Positions 1 to 8,219 of a stretch of 64,000 nucleotides of DNA are shown here, one piece after another. The stretch is from Paenibacillus oceani (lineage in GTDB: Bacteria; Bacillota; Bacilli; Paenibacillales; NBRC-103111), in contig NZ_JACXJA010000008.1 of the NCBI RefSeq assembly GCF_014705615.1, positions 1-64,000 on the forward strand, written 5' to 3'. The notes beneath the pieces were generated by a model. It saw nothing but the letters and a program-made list of their open reading frames with translations, searched no databases and had not been told where the DNA came from. Position 1 is the first letter of the stretch. Every line of letters begins with the position of its first letter. The translations under genes and the position numbers were made by a program.

Positions 1-78
1 AAGGGCGTAGATTGGCAATTTACTACTGATGATGCAAGGATCAAATTAAAACGCCTTTACCCACAATTTAAGGATTGA
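1..78 (+). CDS. C-terminal fragment of a probable IS630-family transposase
   Basis: An open frame enters from the left edge and ends at TGA 76-78, giving 25 residues. They contain the stretch FTTDDARIKLKRLYP, which I associate with the extreme C-terminus of IS630-type DDE transposases. Only the tail is visible, so neither catalytic residues nor terminal inverted repeats can be checked. It is followed at once by a 13-bp hairpin, as expected for the end of a transcription unit. An insertion sequence just upstream of ymfF would be a local rearrangement of an otherwise conserved block. The family call rests on memory of the motif and is moderate. Confidence 0.45.
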   Translation, partial: KGVDWQFTTDDARIKLKRLYPQFKD

Positions 79-108
79 TGGGGTACTAGTCCGAAACGAG
101 GAAGCTGG

Positions 109-146
109 AGAAGAAGTAACCGGTCAGGTTGCTTCTTCTGTTTCTA
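109..146 (+). terminator. Hairpin after the transposase fragment
   Basis: Positions 109-121 pair with 127-139 (13 bp with one G-T wobble, 5-nt loop), followed by a short T stretch. The T tract is weak. The right arm also contains the -35 box proposed for ymfF. Confidence 0.5.
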
Positions 147-158
147 GAAGAATATAAT
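129..158 (+). promoter_or_regulatory. Sigma-A promoter for ymfF
   Basis: TTGCTT (129-134), an 18-bp spacer and a perfect TATAAT (153-158) lie just ahead of the SD GAGGT (165-169) and the ATG at 177. This gives a very short leader. Confidence 0.55.
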
Positions 159-176
159 GGAAAAGAGGTCGATACA

Positions 177-1508
177 ATGGCAGTAGATACACGGCATCCA
201 TCACAAGCGGAAGGGAGCAAGTTGCCTTTGAATAAGTCTGCATTCGAAAGGGATACCGTGGGAAACGTGAGATTGCACGTTCTGCCGACGGATCAGTTTA
301 AGACGTACGCTATCTCGGTATACATAGGACGCCCGTTGAATGAGTCGTCCGTAACGCCGGTAGCGCTCACGCCGTTCGTTCTTCGCAGGGGCACGTCCAG
401 CTTGCCCGAAACCAAGCAGTTCCGGGAACGCCAGGACGACCTGTACGGAGCCGGCTTCGGCTTCGACATTTACAAAAGAGGCGACTACCAGATCGTCCAG
501 TTCCGCATGGATATGATTCATGACGACTTTGTCTCGGACTCCGGCTCGATGCTGGAGCAGGCTCTGCAATTCGTCGGCGAAGCGATTACCGATCCGGTAT
601 TGGAGAACGGCGCTTTCAGAACCAAATATGTGGAAGCGGAGAAAGATACGCTTCGTAAACGAATCGAAGCCATCATTAACGATAAAATCCGTTATGCCGC
701 AGAGCGCTGCATGGAGGAGATGTGCAAAAACGAGCCGTACCGGCTCCACCCGCTCGGCAAAGTAGCCGATATGGCGGCCATTACGCCCGAATCTTTGTAC
801 GCTTCCTACAAACAGTGGCTTGCGGAATCGCCGATCGACGTATACGTGGTGGGCAATACGACGCTGGCCGAGGTTAAACCGCTTGTCGAAGCGGCTTTTA
901 AGTGGAATCGTCCGCAATCCGTCGCATATAACCAAAAGCCCGAGCATCGGCAGGTGGAGCAGGTCAACACGGTAGTCGAGCGTCTAGATGTAACGCAAGG
1001 CAAGCTGAATATGGGGCTTCGTACTTATGTAACTTATTCGGACGACGATTATCCGGCGATGCTGATGTATAACGGAATTTTAGGCGGTTATCCGCATTCC
1101 AAGCTGTTCTTAAACGTTAGGGAAAAGGAGAGTCTCGCTTATTACGCTTCTTCCCGTCTGGACGGCCACAAAGGCATTTTAACGATTCAGTCCGGGATCG
1201 AATTCGCCAACTATGAAAAAGCGGTAGACATTATTCAAAAGCAGATCGCCCAAATGAACGAAGGCCAATACAGCGACCTGGAGCTGTCGCAGACGCGCGC
1301 CATGATCTCGAACCAGCTGCGCGAAAGCCAGGATTCGGCGTATGAGACCATCTCGCTGGACTTCAATAATCAGCTCTCCGGCAAAGTGCGCTCGGCAGCC
1401 GAGCTAATCGAACAGATCGGGCGGGTGGACGTCGAAGCGATTCGCCGCGTAGCCCAAGGCGTTAAGCTCGACACCGTATACTTTTTGAGAGACCGGAAGG
1501 GGGAGTGA
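177..1508 (+). CDS. ymfF: M16-like peptidase homologue YmfF (EF-P modification-associated)
   Basis: 443 residues. It belongs to the M16 (pitrilysin-like) fold family and lines up with Bacillus YmfF, the first of a paired peptidase set encoded next to the EF-P 5-aminopentanone reductase YmfI. No HxxEH zinc motif is visible in the N-terminal half, so this is the non-catalytic partner type; the zinc motif is in the next gene. The frame is open further upstream to 129. I chose ATG 177 because GAGGT lies 7 nt before it and the upstream part would overlap the promoter. It is followed 3 nt later by ymfH, so the two are surely co-expressed. The exact biochemical role of the YmfF/YmfH pair is not settled in the family. 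Confidence 0.9.
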   Translation: MAVDTRHPSQAEGSKLPLNKSAFERDTVGNVRLHVLPTDQFKTYAISVYIGRPLNESSVTPVALTPFVLRRGTSSLPETKQFRERQDDLYGAGFGFDIYKRGDYQIVQFRMDMIHDDFVSDSGSMLEQALQFVGEAITDPVLENGAFRTKYVEAEKDTLRKRIEAIINDKIRYAAERCMEEMCKNEPYRLHPLGKVADMAAITPESLYASYKQWLAESPIDVYVVGNTTLAEVKPLVEAAFKWNRPQSVAYNQKPEHRQVEQVNTVVERLDVTQGKLNMGLRTYVTYSDDDYPAMLMYNGILGGYPHSKLFLNVREKESLAYYASSRLDGHKGILTIQSGIEFANYEKAVDIIQKQIAQMNEGQYSDLELSQTRAMISNQLRESQDSAYETISLDFNNQLSGKVRSAAELIEQIGRVDVEAIRRVAQGVKLDTVYFLRDRKGE

Positions 1509-1511
1509 CGC

Positions 1512-2798
1512 ATGCAAACGATACCGTTTACCCGACTGAAAGAGACGCTTTATTACGAGCAGCTGCCGAACGGACTCAAAGTATACGTCCTGCCGAAGCC
1601 CGGATTTCATAAAATTTACGCGACGTTTTCGACCAAGTACGGTTCGATCGACAACCATTTTCAAGTCGAGGGCAAGCAGGAAGTATCCGTTCCGGACGGA
1701 ATCGCTCATTTTCTGGAGCATAAGATGTTCGAAGAGCCGACCGGCGACATTTTCGCCACGTTCGCTTCCCAAGGCGCTTCGGCCAACGCGTTCACCAGCT
1801 TCGACCGAACGGTTTATTTGTTCTCGGCAACCGAGCAGGTAACCGAAAACCTGACGACATTGATTAATTTTGTGCAAAACCCGTATTTTACCGAGCAAAA
1901 CGTCGAGAAAGAAAAAGGAATCATCGGCCAAGAGATCAACATGTACCGGGACAATCCCGATTGGCGCGTTTATTTCGGCCTGATCGAGGCGCTGTACAGC
2001 AAGCATCCAGTGCGGATCGACATTGCCGGGACGATCGATTCGATTGCCCAGATTACTAAGGATACGTTGTACGAGTGTTACCATACGTTTTATCATCCGA
2101 GCAACATGAGCCTGTTCGTTGTCGGAGGCGTCGAAGTCGAGCCGATTATGCAGCTAGTCCGCGACAACCAGGCAGCCAAAACGTTCCCGTCTCAGGGCGA
2201 CATCCGCCGCTTCTTCGAGGAAGAGCCGGGTCAGGTAAGCGAGCGCGAGAAAGTGATCGAGCTCCCCGTATCGCTCCCGAAATGCCTGTTCGGCTTTAAG
2301 GAGCTGAGCACTGAAGGGAAGAAAGGCGGGCCGCTGAAGCGGGAAATGACGACGAAGCTCGTGCTGGACGCCCTGCTTAGTCCGAGCTCCCAGCTATACC
2401 GCGATTTGTACGATGACGGGCTGATCTCCGATACGTTCGGTCACGAATACAACTGCAATTCCAACTATGCGTTCTCCATTATCGGAGGCGATACGAAAAA
2501 TCCCGACGAGCTTGTACAGCGGGTAAAGGCGGCTCTGGAACGCGCCAAGTCCGAAGGAATCAGTGCAGAGTCGTTTGAACGAAGCAGAAAAAAGAAAATC
2601 GGCGGATTTTTGCGCATGATGAATTCTCCAGAAGCGATGGCCAACGAGTTTACCAAGTATGAATTTAAAAATACGAACCTGTTCGACGTGCTTGGCGTAT
2701 ACGAGTCGGTTACGCTGGAAGAGGCCAATGAGAGATTGCGCGAGCATGCCGATTTCGACCGGTTTGCCATATCGATCGTGCGGAGCCCGCAAGGATGA
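1512..2798 (+). CDS. ymfH: M16 zinc peptidase YmfH (EF-P modification-associated)
   Basis: 428 residues, typical for the family. The inverted zinc motif HFLEH is present, with H66, E69 and H70, so this member keeps the metal-binding site that YmfF lacks. The two together resemble the two-chain organisation known for M16 peptidases such as mitochondrial processing peptidase (family knowledge). It starts 3 nt after ymfF and its stop overlaps the start of ymfI by 4 nt (ATGA), which indicates translational coupling of all three. No signal peptide is visible, so it should act in the cytoplasm. The substrate is unknown. Confidence 0.92.
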   Translation: MQTIPFTRLKETLYYEQLPNGLKVYVLPKPGFHKIYATFSTKYGSIDNHFQVEGKQEVSVPDGIAHFLEHKMFEEPTGDIFATFASQGASANAFTSFDRTVYLFSATEQVTENLTTLINFVQNPYFTEQNVEKEKGIIGQEINMYRDNPDWRVYFGLIEALYSKHPVRIDIAGTIDSIAQITKDTLYECYHTFYHPSNMSLFVVGGVEVEPIMQLVRDNQAAKTFPSQGDIRRFFEEEPGQVSEREKVIELPVSLPKCLFGFKELSTEGKKGGPLKREMTTKLVLDALLSPSSQLYRDLYDDGLISDTFGHEYNCNSNYAFSIIGGDTKNPDELVQRVKAALERAKSEGISAESFERSRKKKIGGFLRMMNSPEAMANEFTKYEFKNTNLFDVLGVYESVTLEEANERLREHADFDRFAISIVRSPQG

Positions 2799-3544
2799 TT
2801 AAGCCGTTCTCCGAGACGACCGTGCTTATTACCGGCGCGAGCCGGGGCATTGGGGCAGCCATCGCCCAACGCTTCGCCTCCGTCGGTATGAAGGTCGTCA
2901 TCCATTACTTGCATTCTCACGAAGCGGCCAACGAAACGGCGCGGGCCTGTCTGAATCTCGGTGCGAACGTATTGACGGTAACGGCGGACGTACGCTCGAA
3001 GGAACAGCTGCAGCGGATGAAGGAGAAGATGGAGAAGCACGGAATGGTGCCGGATATACTGGTCAACAATGCGGGAGTCGCCCACTACGGACTGCTGCAG
3101 GACGTTTCCGAAGAGGAATGGGCGCATGTGATGGACGTTAATTTGAAAGGAATGTTCATGTGCACCCAGCTGTTTATGGATTCGATGATCAAGCAAAAGT
3201 ACGGCCGAATCATTAATGTTTCGTCCGTCTGGGGCATATCCGGCGCTTCCTGCGAGGTCGTCTATTCCACCACCAAAGGCGGGGTGAACGCATTTACGAA
3301 AGCGCTGGCCAAAGAGCTGGCGCCTTCGGGCGTCACCGTCAACGCCGTCGCCCCGGGAGTCGTAGAGACGTCAATGAACGACAAATGGAATACGGCCGAG
3401 AAGGAAGCGCTGCAAAACGACATTCCCGCCGGCAGATTTGCGCATCCCGATGAAATCGCTTCGCTGGTCTATTTTATCGCTCTTCCCGAATCGGGGTATA
3501 TCACCGGGCAAATCATCAGTCCAAACGGCGGCTGGCTAACCTGA
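2795..3544 (+). CDS. ymfI: SDR oxidoreductase YmfI, EF-P 5-aminopentanone reductase type
   Basis: 249 residues of a classical short-chain dehydrogenase/reductase. The cofactor motif TGASRGIG is at 13-20, NNAG at 91-94, the catalytic serine around 143 and YSTTK with Y157 and K161. In Bacillus subtilis the gene at this position, YmfI, reduces the 5-aminopentanone group on lysine of elongation factor P to 5-aminopentanol. The identical neighbourhood (ymfF-ymfH-ymfI) supports the same role here. By sequence alone it could be mistaken for FabG, so the call depends on context. The start codon lies inside the end of ymfH (4-nt overlap). Confidence 0.88.
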   Translation: MIKPFSETTVLITGASRGIGAAIAQRFASVGMKVVIHYLHSHEAANETARACLNLGANVLTVTADVRSKEQLQRMKEKMEKHGMVPDILVNNAGVAHYGLLQDVSEEEWAHVMDVNLKGMFMCTQLFMDSMIKQKYGRIINVSSVWGISGASCEVVYSTTKGGVNAFTKALAKELAPSGVTVNAVAPGVVETSMNDKWNTAEKEALQNDIPAGRFAHPDEIASLVYFIALPESGYITGQIISPNGGWLT

Positions 3545-3658
3545 GCCGGACGTTCGTTTTCCTGAAGTTGGACAAGCAGCGTTCGTATACGGACGCCGCA
3601 ATCGGCACATCCTACAATTGTTGCATCGTAACTTACAGCGACAAGGAGGAAACCGATC

Positions 3659-3907
3659 ATGGCAACTGTATTGAAAAACTTCGAGCGCTGGAAAGAGTTT
3701 TTGTCCGAGCGGGTCGAGCAGGCGCACAGCGCAGGCATGAGCGACGAAACGATTGCCAAGCTCGCCGCCCAGCTTGGAGAATTTCTGGCCGACAAGATCG
3801 ATCCGGAAAATAAAGAAGAACGCATGTTGAAGGAACTGTGGGACGTAGCGGACGATCAAGAGAAAACGACGCTTGCCCGCCTGATGGTAAAACTGGTTCG
3901 CGCCTAA
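3659..3907 (+). CDS. ymfJ: DUF3243 family protein YmfJ
   Basis: 82 residues, small, helical and charged, with no signal peptide or membrane segment. Length and position between ymfI and ymfK match the DUF3243 protein YmfJ. The start ATG 3659 follows the SD AAGGAGG at 3644-3650. The function of the family is unknown to me. It is separated from ymfI by 114 nt, so it may have its own promoter. It is closed off by a hairpin terminator at 3933. Confidence 0.85.
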   Translation: MATVLKNFERWKEFLSERVEQAHSAGMSDETIAKLAAQLGEFLADKIDPENKEERMLKELWDVADDQEKTTLARLMVKLVRA

Positions 3908-3932
3908 CAACCGAACAGCGGTTGGAAGTCCG

Positions 3933-3957
3933 AAGCCTCCTCTAGCAGGGGGCTTTT
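3933..3957 (+). terminator. Rho-independent terminator after ymfJ
   Basis: Nine base pairs (3933-3941 with 3947-3955, one wobble), loop CTAGC, then TTTT. Confidence 0.8.
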
Positions 3958-4059
3958 ACCGCGTAACGGAACTTTTTTAGACACAGGCTAGGAGGATAAT
4001 GACGAATATTGTAGAATAGGTTTGATAAGGGTCGACAACTGGCGGAAAGGTGAGAGCAG

Positions 4060-4827
4060 ATGGAAACGAAACAGTGGTACATGGAATATAAAATACATAA
4101 AAACCGTCCGGGTTTGCTTGGCGATATCGCATCTCTGATGGGGATGCTGGAGATCAATATATTAACCATCAACGGCGTCGAAGACCGGACCCGCGGCATG
4201 CTGCTGCAGACGAACGACGACGAAAAAATCGAATTGATGGGTAAGATGTTGAAAAAAGTGGATAATATTACTGTATCGGCACTTCGCGCACCGAAGCTGG
4301 TCGATATATTGGCCGTTCGTCACGGCCGATACATCGAACGCGACTCCGACGACCGCAAGACGTTCCGGTTCACCCGCGACGAATTGGGACTATTGGTCGA
4401 TTTTCTGGGCGAGCTGTGCAAGCAGGAGGGCAATCAGGTCATAGGGCTGCGGGGAATGCCGCGCGTCGGCAAAACCGAATCGATCATCGCCGGAAGCGTA
4501 TGCGCCAAGAAGCGATGGACGTTCGTATCCTCGACGCTGCTCAGACAGACGGTACGCAGTCAAATGTCAGACGACGAAATGAATCCTTCTAACGTGTTCA
4601 TCATCGACGGAATCGTATCTACGATGCGCTCAAACGAGAAGCATCATATGCTGCTCCGCGAGATTATGGCGATGCCTTCGACCAAAGTGATTGAACATCC
4701 GGATATATTCATTCGCGAATCGGAGTATACTTATGATACGTTTAATGTTATTGTAGAACTTCGGAATACGCCGGAAGAGGAAATATCGTACGAGTCGTTC
4801 ACGAACTTCGACAACGACGGGTTTTAA
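4060..4827 (+). CDS. ymfK: DUF3388 family protein YmfK with ACT-like and P-loop regions
   Basis: 255 residues. The N-terminal part (about 5-75) has the beta-alpha-beta pattern of a small ACT-like sensory domain. The C-terminal part has a Walker A sequence GMPRVGKT at 132-139 and a Walker B-like VFIIDG at 179-184, so nucleotide binding is likely. The gene sits between ymfJ and the RodZ-like gene as in Bacillus, where it is annotated as DUF3388/YmfK of unknown function. The start ATG 4060 follows AAAGGTGAG. The link of a ligand-sensing domain to an ATPase suggests a regulatory role, but that is inference. Confidence 0.85.
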   Translation: METKQWYMEYKIHKNRPGLLGDIASLMGMLEINILTINGVEDRTRGMLLQTNDDEKIELMGKMLKKVDNITVSALRAPKLVDILAVRHGRYIERDSDDRKTFRFTRDELGLLVDFLGELCKQEGNQVIGLRGMPRVGKTESIIAGSVCAKKRWTFVSSTLLRQTVRSQMSDDEMNPSNVFIIDGIVSTMRSNEKHHMLLREIMAMPSTKVIEHPDIFIRESEYTYDTFNVIVELRNTPEEEISYESFTNFDNDGF

Positions 4828-4879
4828 CACCCGCCCACTCTTTCCCGCACCATGACAAACCCCAGGAGGTGATTGAACA

Positions 4880-5779
4880 GTGTCGGATTTGGGACAGCTG
4901 CTGAAAAAAGCGCGTCTGGATAAAGGAATATCGCTCGACCAGCTTGAGGAAACGACGAAAATCCGAAAGCGGTATTTGGAAGCGATCGAGGAAGGCGATT
5001 ACAAAGTATTGCCGGGCAATTTTTATGTTCGCGCCTTCATCAAAAGCTATGCCGAGACGGTCGGGTTGGACCCGAATGAAGTTCTCGAGCATTACGGGAA
5101 AGCGGTGCCGGCGACGGAGGTCGAACCGGCCGTAGAGCCGATCCGCCGGAAGCGGAGCAGTACGCGCAATACGGAGAAACTCAGCAAATGGGCGTCCAAT
5201 ATTTTGATGCTGTCGTTCATCCTGCTTATATTGGGCATCATTTACTACTTTATCGGGACGTCTTACAGTGGGAACGATCCTAAAAAACAAGTGGACCCGA
5301 GCGATAAAATTACGGACAAGCTTCCGGATAAGAATGCCCCGTCCGTACAAAATACGGGAGACGCTGCAGCCGGCGGCCAAACGGACACCGGCAAGCCTCC
5401 CGAAGGTTCGGTCACCCCGCCGCCTGTCAATCTCCCCGAGCCTGTCGTTACGTTTGCCCGCTCTGTAGGCAATATCGACTACTATACGGTGACGAATGCC
5501 GATAAACTGAATGTGAAGCTGGTTATTAACGGAGAAGAGTGCTGGCTTAGCATCAGCAAGATTATCCCGGCCACCGCCGATCGTAAGCAGGAGCATCAAT
5601 CGATCGAGTCGAAACTTTACAAAAAAGGCGATACCCGCGATTGGACGTCCGATCAAAGTGTCTACTTGAATATCGGATTTCCTCCTGCTGCCGAGATTAC
5701 CGTCAACGGAGTCCCGATCCAGCTTGGAACGGTCAAAGCCTCCAAAAAAGTGCAGATCGATTTGGAAAAACCGATGTAA
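4880..5779 (+). CDS. ymfM: RodZ-like HTH membrane protein (YmfM type)
   Basis: 299 residues. A Cro/C1-type helix-turn-helix domain (about 1-70) is followed by a basic linker, one transmembrane segment (about 105-126), a long Pro/Thr-rich extracellular spacer (about 130-185) and a C-terminal DUF4115-like beta domain (about 190-299). This is the RodZ architecture: in the family the cytoplasmic HTH binds MreB and the protein supports rod shape. Start GTG 4880 follows a strong AGGAGGTGA. The spacer is low in complexity and carries most of the length variation of the family. It is 52 nt downstream of ymfK. Confidence 0.9.
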   Translation: MSDLGQLLKKARLDKGISLDQLEETTKIRKRYLEAIEEGDYKVLPGNFYVRAFIKSYAETVGLDPNEVLEHYGKAVPATEVEPAVEPIRRKRSSTRNTEKLSKWASNILMLSFILLILGIIYYFIGTSYSGNDPKKQVDPSDKITDKLPDKNAPSVQNTGDAAAGGQTDTGKPPEGSVTPPPVNLPEPVVTFARSVGNIDYYTVTNADKLNVKLVINGEECWLSISKIIPATADRKQEHQSIESKLYKKGDTRDWTSDQSVYLNIGFPPAAEITVNGVPIQLGTVKASKKVQIDLEKPM

Positions 5780-5868
5780 CGGGCAGCGCCCGGGGAAGAA
5801 TAAACCGCTCGTATTCCGGCAACCCTACGATTACGTATCGACTTTATCGCGAAGCGAGGGAATCGACA

Positions 5869-6030
5869 ATGGGAACAAGCTGGGTAGTCACCATCTTGGG
5901 CGTGATCGTAAGCCTAGTTGGCTGGTACTTAACCCCGAACGTATGGGGCTACGGAATATTGGGCTTTGGCGTGGCTCATATCATTCTCGGCGTATTGGAT
6001 ATGTTTCGAACGCCGGATCGAGCGCGTTAA
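5869..6030 (+). CDS. Small two-helix membrane protein, 53 aa
   Basis: 53 residues with two hydrophobic stretches (about 4-20 and 25-46) and a short basic tail, so a small hairpin membrane protein. ATG 5869 is preceded by GCGAGGG at 5854-5860, well spaced. The frame is open further upstream but that part is a shadow of the end of the RodZ-like gene. It lies 89 nt after that gene and ends before a terminator, so it is probably the last gene of that unit. I do not recognise a named family. Similar short membrane proteins sit at this position in Paenibacillus genomes to my knowledge, which is why I accept it. Confidence 0.65.
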   Translation: MGTSWVVTILGVIVSLVGWYLTPNVWGYGILGFGVAHIILGVLDMFRTPDRAR

Positions 6031-6058
6031 CGATCTTCATGCCGATCGGCATCCCCGG

Positions 6059-6083
6059 GGCACCTGCGAAGGTGTCTTTTTTT
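6059..6083 (+). terminator. Terminator after the small membrane protein gene
   Basis: 6059-6065 pairs with 6070-6076 (7 bp, GCGA tetraloop), followed by seven T. Confidence 0.8.
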
Positions 6084-6115
6084 CGTAAGCGCCGATTGTT
6101 ATAATGGAGGAAACG

Positions 6116-6142
6116 ATGGGAAGGCGGGATTGGATTAGATGA
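6116..6142 (+). CDS. Possible 8-codon leader ORF overlapping the yajQ start
   Basis: ATG 6116 follows GGAGG (6106-6110) by 5 nt and encodes MGRRDWIR before TGA 6140-6142, which overlaps the yajQ ATG 6139 as ATGA. It could couple translation into yajQ, whose own SD is weak. A TATAAT at 6100-6105 overlaps the SD, so either that box is not used or the SD is not transcribed from it. Confidence 0.3.
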   Translation: MGRRDWIR

Positions 6143-6630
6143 GCTCCGAGAATTCGTTCGACGTCGTCTCGGCGATCGACATGCAGGAATTAAACAATGC
6201 CATACAACAAGCCGAAAAGGAAATCGACAACCGCTTCGATTTTAAAGGCTCCAAAAGCAGCATCCAGCTTGACAAAAACGAACTGGTCGTCATCTCCGAC
6301 GATGAGTACAAGCTGAACAGCGTGCTGGACGTTCTTCATTCGAAGATGGTCAAAAGAGGGATATCTCTTAAAAACTTGCAATACGGCAAACTGGAGCCGG
6401 CCGCTTCCTCCACCGTCCGTCAGCGGATCGGGTTGAAGCAGGGGATCGGCCAGGAACATGCCAAAAAAATAAATGTGCTGCTGCGGGATTCCAAGCTGAA
6501 AGTCAAAAGCCAGATCCAGGGCGACCAAATCCGCGTTACTGGCAAAAACAAGGACGATCTGCAAAAAGCGATTCAACTGCTGAGGCAATCCGATATCGAT
6601 CTCGACCTGCAGTTCGTCAACTTCAGATAA
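6139..6630 (+). CDS. yajQ: YajQ/UPF0234 family nucleotide-binding protein
   Basis: 163 residues, the full length of the YajQ (UPF0234) family. The N-terminal FDVVS and the FDFKGS segment are characteristic. The protein is two tandem ferredoxin-like folds; in some bacteria YajQ proteins bind cyclic di-GMP and act with transcription factors (family knowledge), but that has not been shown for Firmicutes members to my knowledge. The start ATG 6139 has only a weak purine-rich SD and overlaps the stop of a possible 8-codon ORF. It is followed by a hairpin at 6647. Confidence 0.9.
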   Translation: MSSENSFDVVSAIDMQELNNAIQQAEKEIDNRFDFKGSKSSIQLDKNELVVISDDEYKLNSVLDVLHSKMVKRGISLKNLQYGKLEPAASSTVRQRIGLKQGIGQEHAKKINVLLRDSKLKVKSQIQGDQIRVTGKNKDDLQKAIQLLRQSDIDLDLQFVNFR

Positions 6631-6646
6631 GCTTTGTGCATATGGC

Positions 6647-6678
6647 AGCCGGCCTTACTGTTACAAGTACGGCTTTTT
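6647..6678 (+). terminator. Probable terminator after yajQ
   Basis: AGCCG (6647-6651) pairs with CGGCT (6670-6674), with a further CTT/AAG pairing inside the loop, then five T. The loop is long, so it is moderate. Confidence 0.55.
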
Positions 6679-6724
6679 GCCGTATATGCGATTTTTCGGG
6701 CTAAAACCGGCGTATCTTCTATTT

Positions 6725-6754
6725 TTGACACTTTCAAGCGGAGTGTATTATACT
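6725..6754 (+). promoter_or_regulatory. Sigma-A promoter for rimO-pgsA
   Basis: Perfect TTGACA (6725-6730), 18-bp spacer, TATACT (6749-6754). The leader to the rimO start is about 130 nt with no obvious gene in it. Confidence 0.75.
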
Positions 6755-6890
6755 TGTGTGTATGTTATGCAGGGCACGTTACTGCTGCGCTCCGTAAAAG
6801 CACTGTCCGCTATAGCAGGCTTTCGATACGAGCGCGCGCACCGCCAAATGAAAGATTACGCTTTCGAATAGAGCTTGGGGGAACTAGTTC

Positions 6891-8219
6891 ATGACAGAAA
6901 AAGTAAAAGTCGTTACGCTTGGCTGCGAAAAAAACTTGGTGGACTCGGAGATCATGTCCGGCCTCATTCATGAACGCGGCTACTCGCTGGTCGACGATAA
7001 GGAAGACGCAACCGTCATTATCGTCAATACGTGCGGATTTATCGACGCCGCCAAAGAAGAGTCCGTCAATACAATCCTTGACTTGGCCGAATTGAAAGAT
7101 ACGGCCAGTCTGAAGGCGCTGATCGTCTCCGGATGCCTGACCCAGCGTTACAAAAAAGAGCTGATGAACGAAATGCCGGAGATCGACGGGATTGTCGGAA
7201 CCGGCGATTTCGATAAAATTAACGATATTATCGATGAAGCGCTTGCAGGTAGAAAACCGATTCTGATCGGCAATCCGGCATTTAATTACGAGAAGGCGCT
7301 GCCGCGAAGAGTGACCACTCCGCGTTATACGGCGTATGTCAAAATTGCCGAGGGCTGCGATAACGCCTGTACGTTCTGCAGCATTCCGATCATGCGCGGC
7401 AAGTTCCGCAGCCGCTCGATCGAATCGGTTGTCGCCGAAGCGCAATCGCTGGCGTCGCAGGGCGTTCGGGAGATCAGTCTGATCGCGCAGGATTCTACCA
7501 ACTACGGAACCGACCTGTACGACAAGTTCATGCTCCCGGCCCTGCTGGACCGCGTCAGCGAAGTGCCCGGCATCGAGTGGGTACGGCTTCATTATGCGTA
7601 TCCGGGCTTCTTTACAGACGAGTTGATCGAAACGATCGCATCCAATCCTAAAGTTTGCAAATATATCGACATGCCGCTTCAGCACAGCGAGGACACGATC
7701 CTGAAACGGATGCGCCGTCCGGGCCGTCAGCGCGACGCTAGGGAACTGGTCGCCAAAATCCGTGCCCGCATGCCCGACGTGGCGATCCGCACATCGGTAA
7801 TCGTCGGATTCCCGGGCGAGACGGAAGAGGACTTCGCCAACTTGTGCGAGTTTGTCAAAGAGATGAAGTTTGACCGGCTCGGCGTATTCTCTTACTCGCA
7901 GGAGGAGGACACTCCGGCGTCCAGGCTGCCGGATCAGCTTCCGGAGGACGTCAAGGAATTCCGGGCGACGACGCTGATGGAAATCCAGCGTGAAATATCC
8001 CGCGAAGAGAACGGCAAGCGGATCGGGCAAGAACTGAATGTGCTGATTGAACGGTACGACGGGCGCAACGACGTATACATCGGACGCTCGGAATACGATG
8101 CTCCGGACGTGGACGGCGAAGTGTTTGTTTCAAAATGCTCTGCCGGGATCGGCGAGATGCAAAAGGTGCGGATTACGCACTCCTTCGAATTCGATTTATC
8201 CGGGGAGGGGATCGCGTGA
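6891..8219 (+). CDS. rimO: Ribosomal protein S12 methylthiotransferase RimO
   Basis: 442 residues. It is a methylthiotransferase with an N-terminal UPF0004 domain whose three cluster cysteines are C12, C48 and C82, a radical SAM domain with CxxxCxxC at C156, C160 and C163, and a C-terminal TRAM domain (about 375-440). RimO methylthiolates an aspartate of ribosomal protein S12. I prefer RimO over MiaB because the first motif is LGCEKNLVDSE and a separate MiaB is encoded at 24117. Start ATG 6891 follows a G-rich SD. It overlaps pgsA by 4 nt (GTGA), so the two are translationally coupled. Confidence 0.93.
   Translation: MTEKVKVVTLGCEKNLVDSEIMSGLIHERGYSLVDDKEDATVIIVNTCGFIDAAKEESVNTILDLAELKDTASLKALIVSGCLTQRYKKELMNEMPEIDGIVGTGDFDKINDIIDEALAGRKPILIGNPAFNYEKALPRRVTTPRYTAYVKIAEGCDNACTFCSIPIMRGKFRSRSIESVVAEAQSLASQGVREISLIAQDSTNYGTDLYDKFMLPALLDRVSEVPGIEWVRLHYAYPGFFTDELIETIASNPKVCKYIDMPLQHSEDTILKRMRRPGRQRDARELVAKIRARMPDVAIRTSVIVGFPGETEEDFANLCEFVKEMKFDRLGVFSYSQEEDTPASRLPDQLPEDVKEFRATTLMEIQREISREENGKRIGQELNVLIERYDGRNDVYIGRSEYDAPDVDGEVFVSKCSAGIGEMQKVRITHSFEFDLSGEGIA

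Noticed and set aside
6677-6871. A 64-residue frame between yajQ and rimO
   Set aside because: It spans the rimO promoter, has no SD and resembles no protein family; it is more likely leader sequence.
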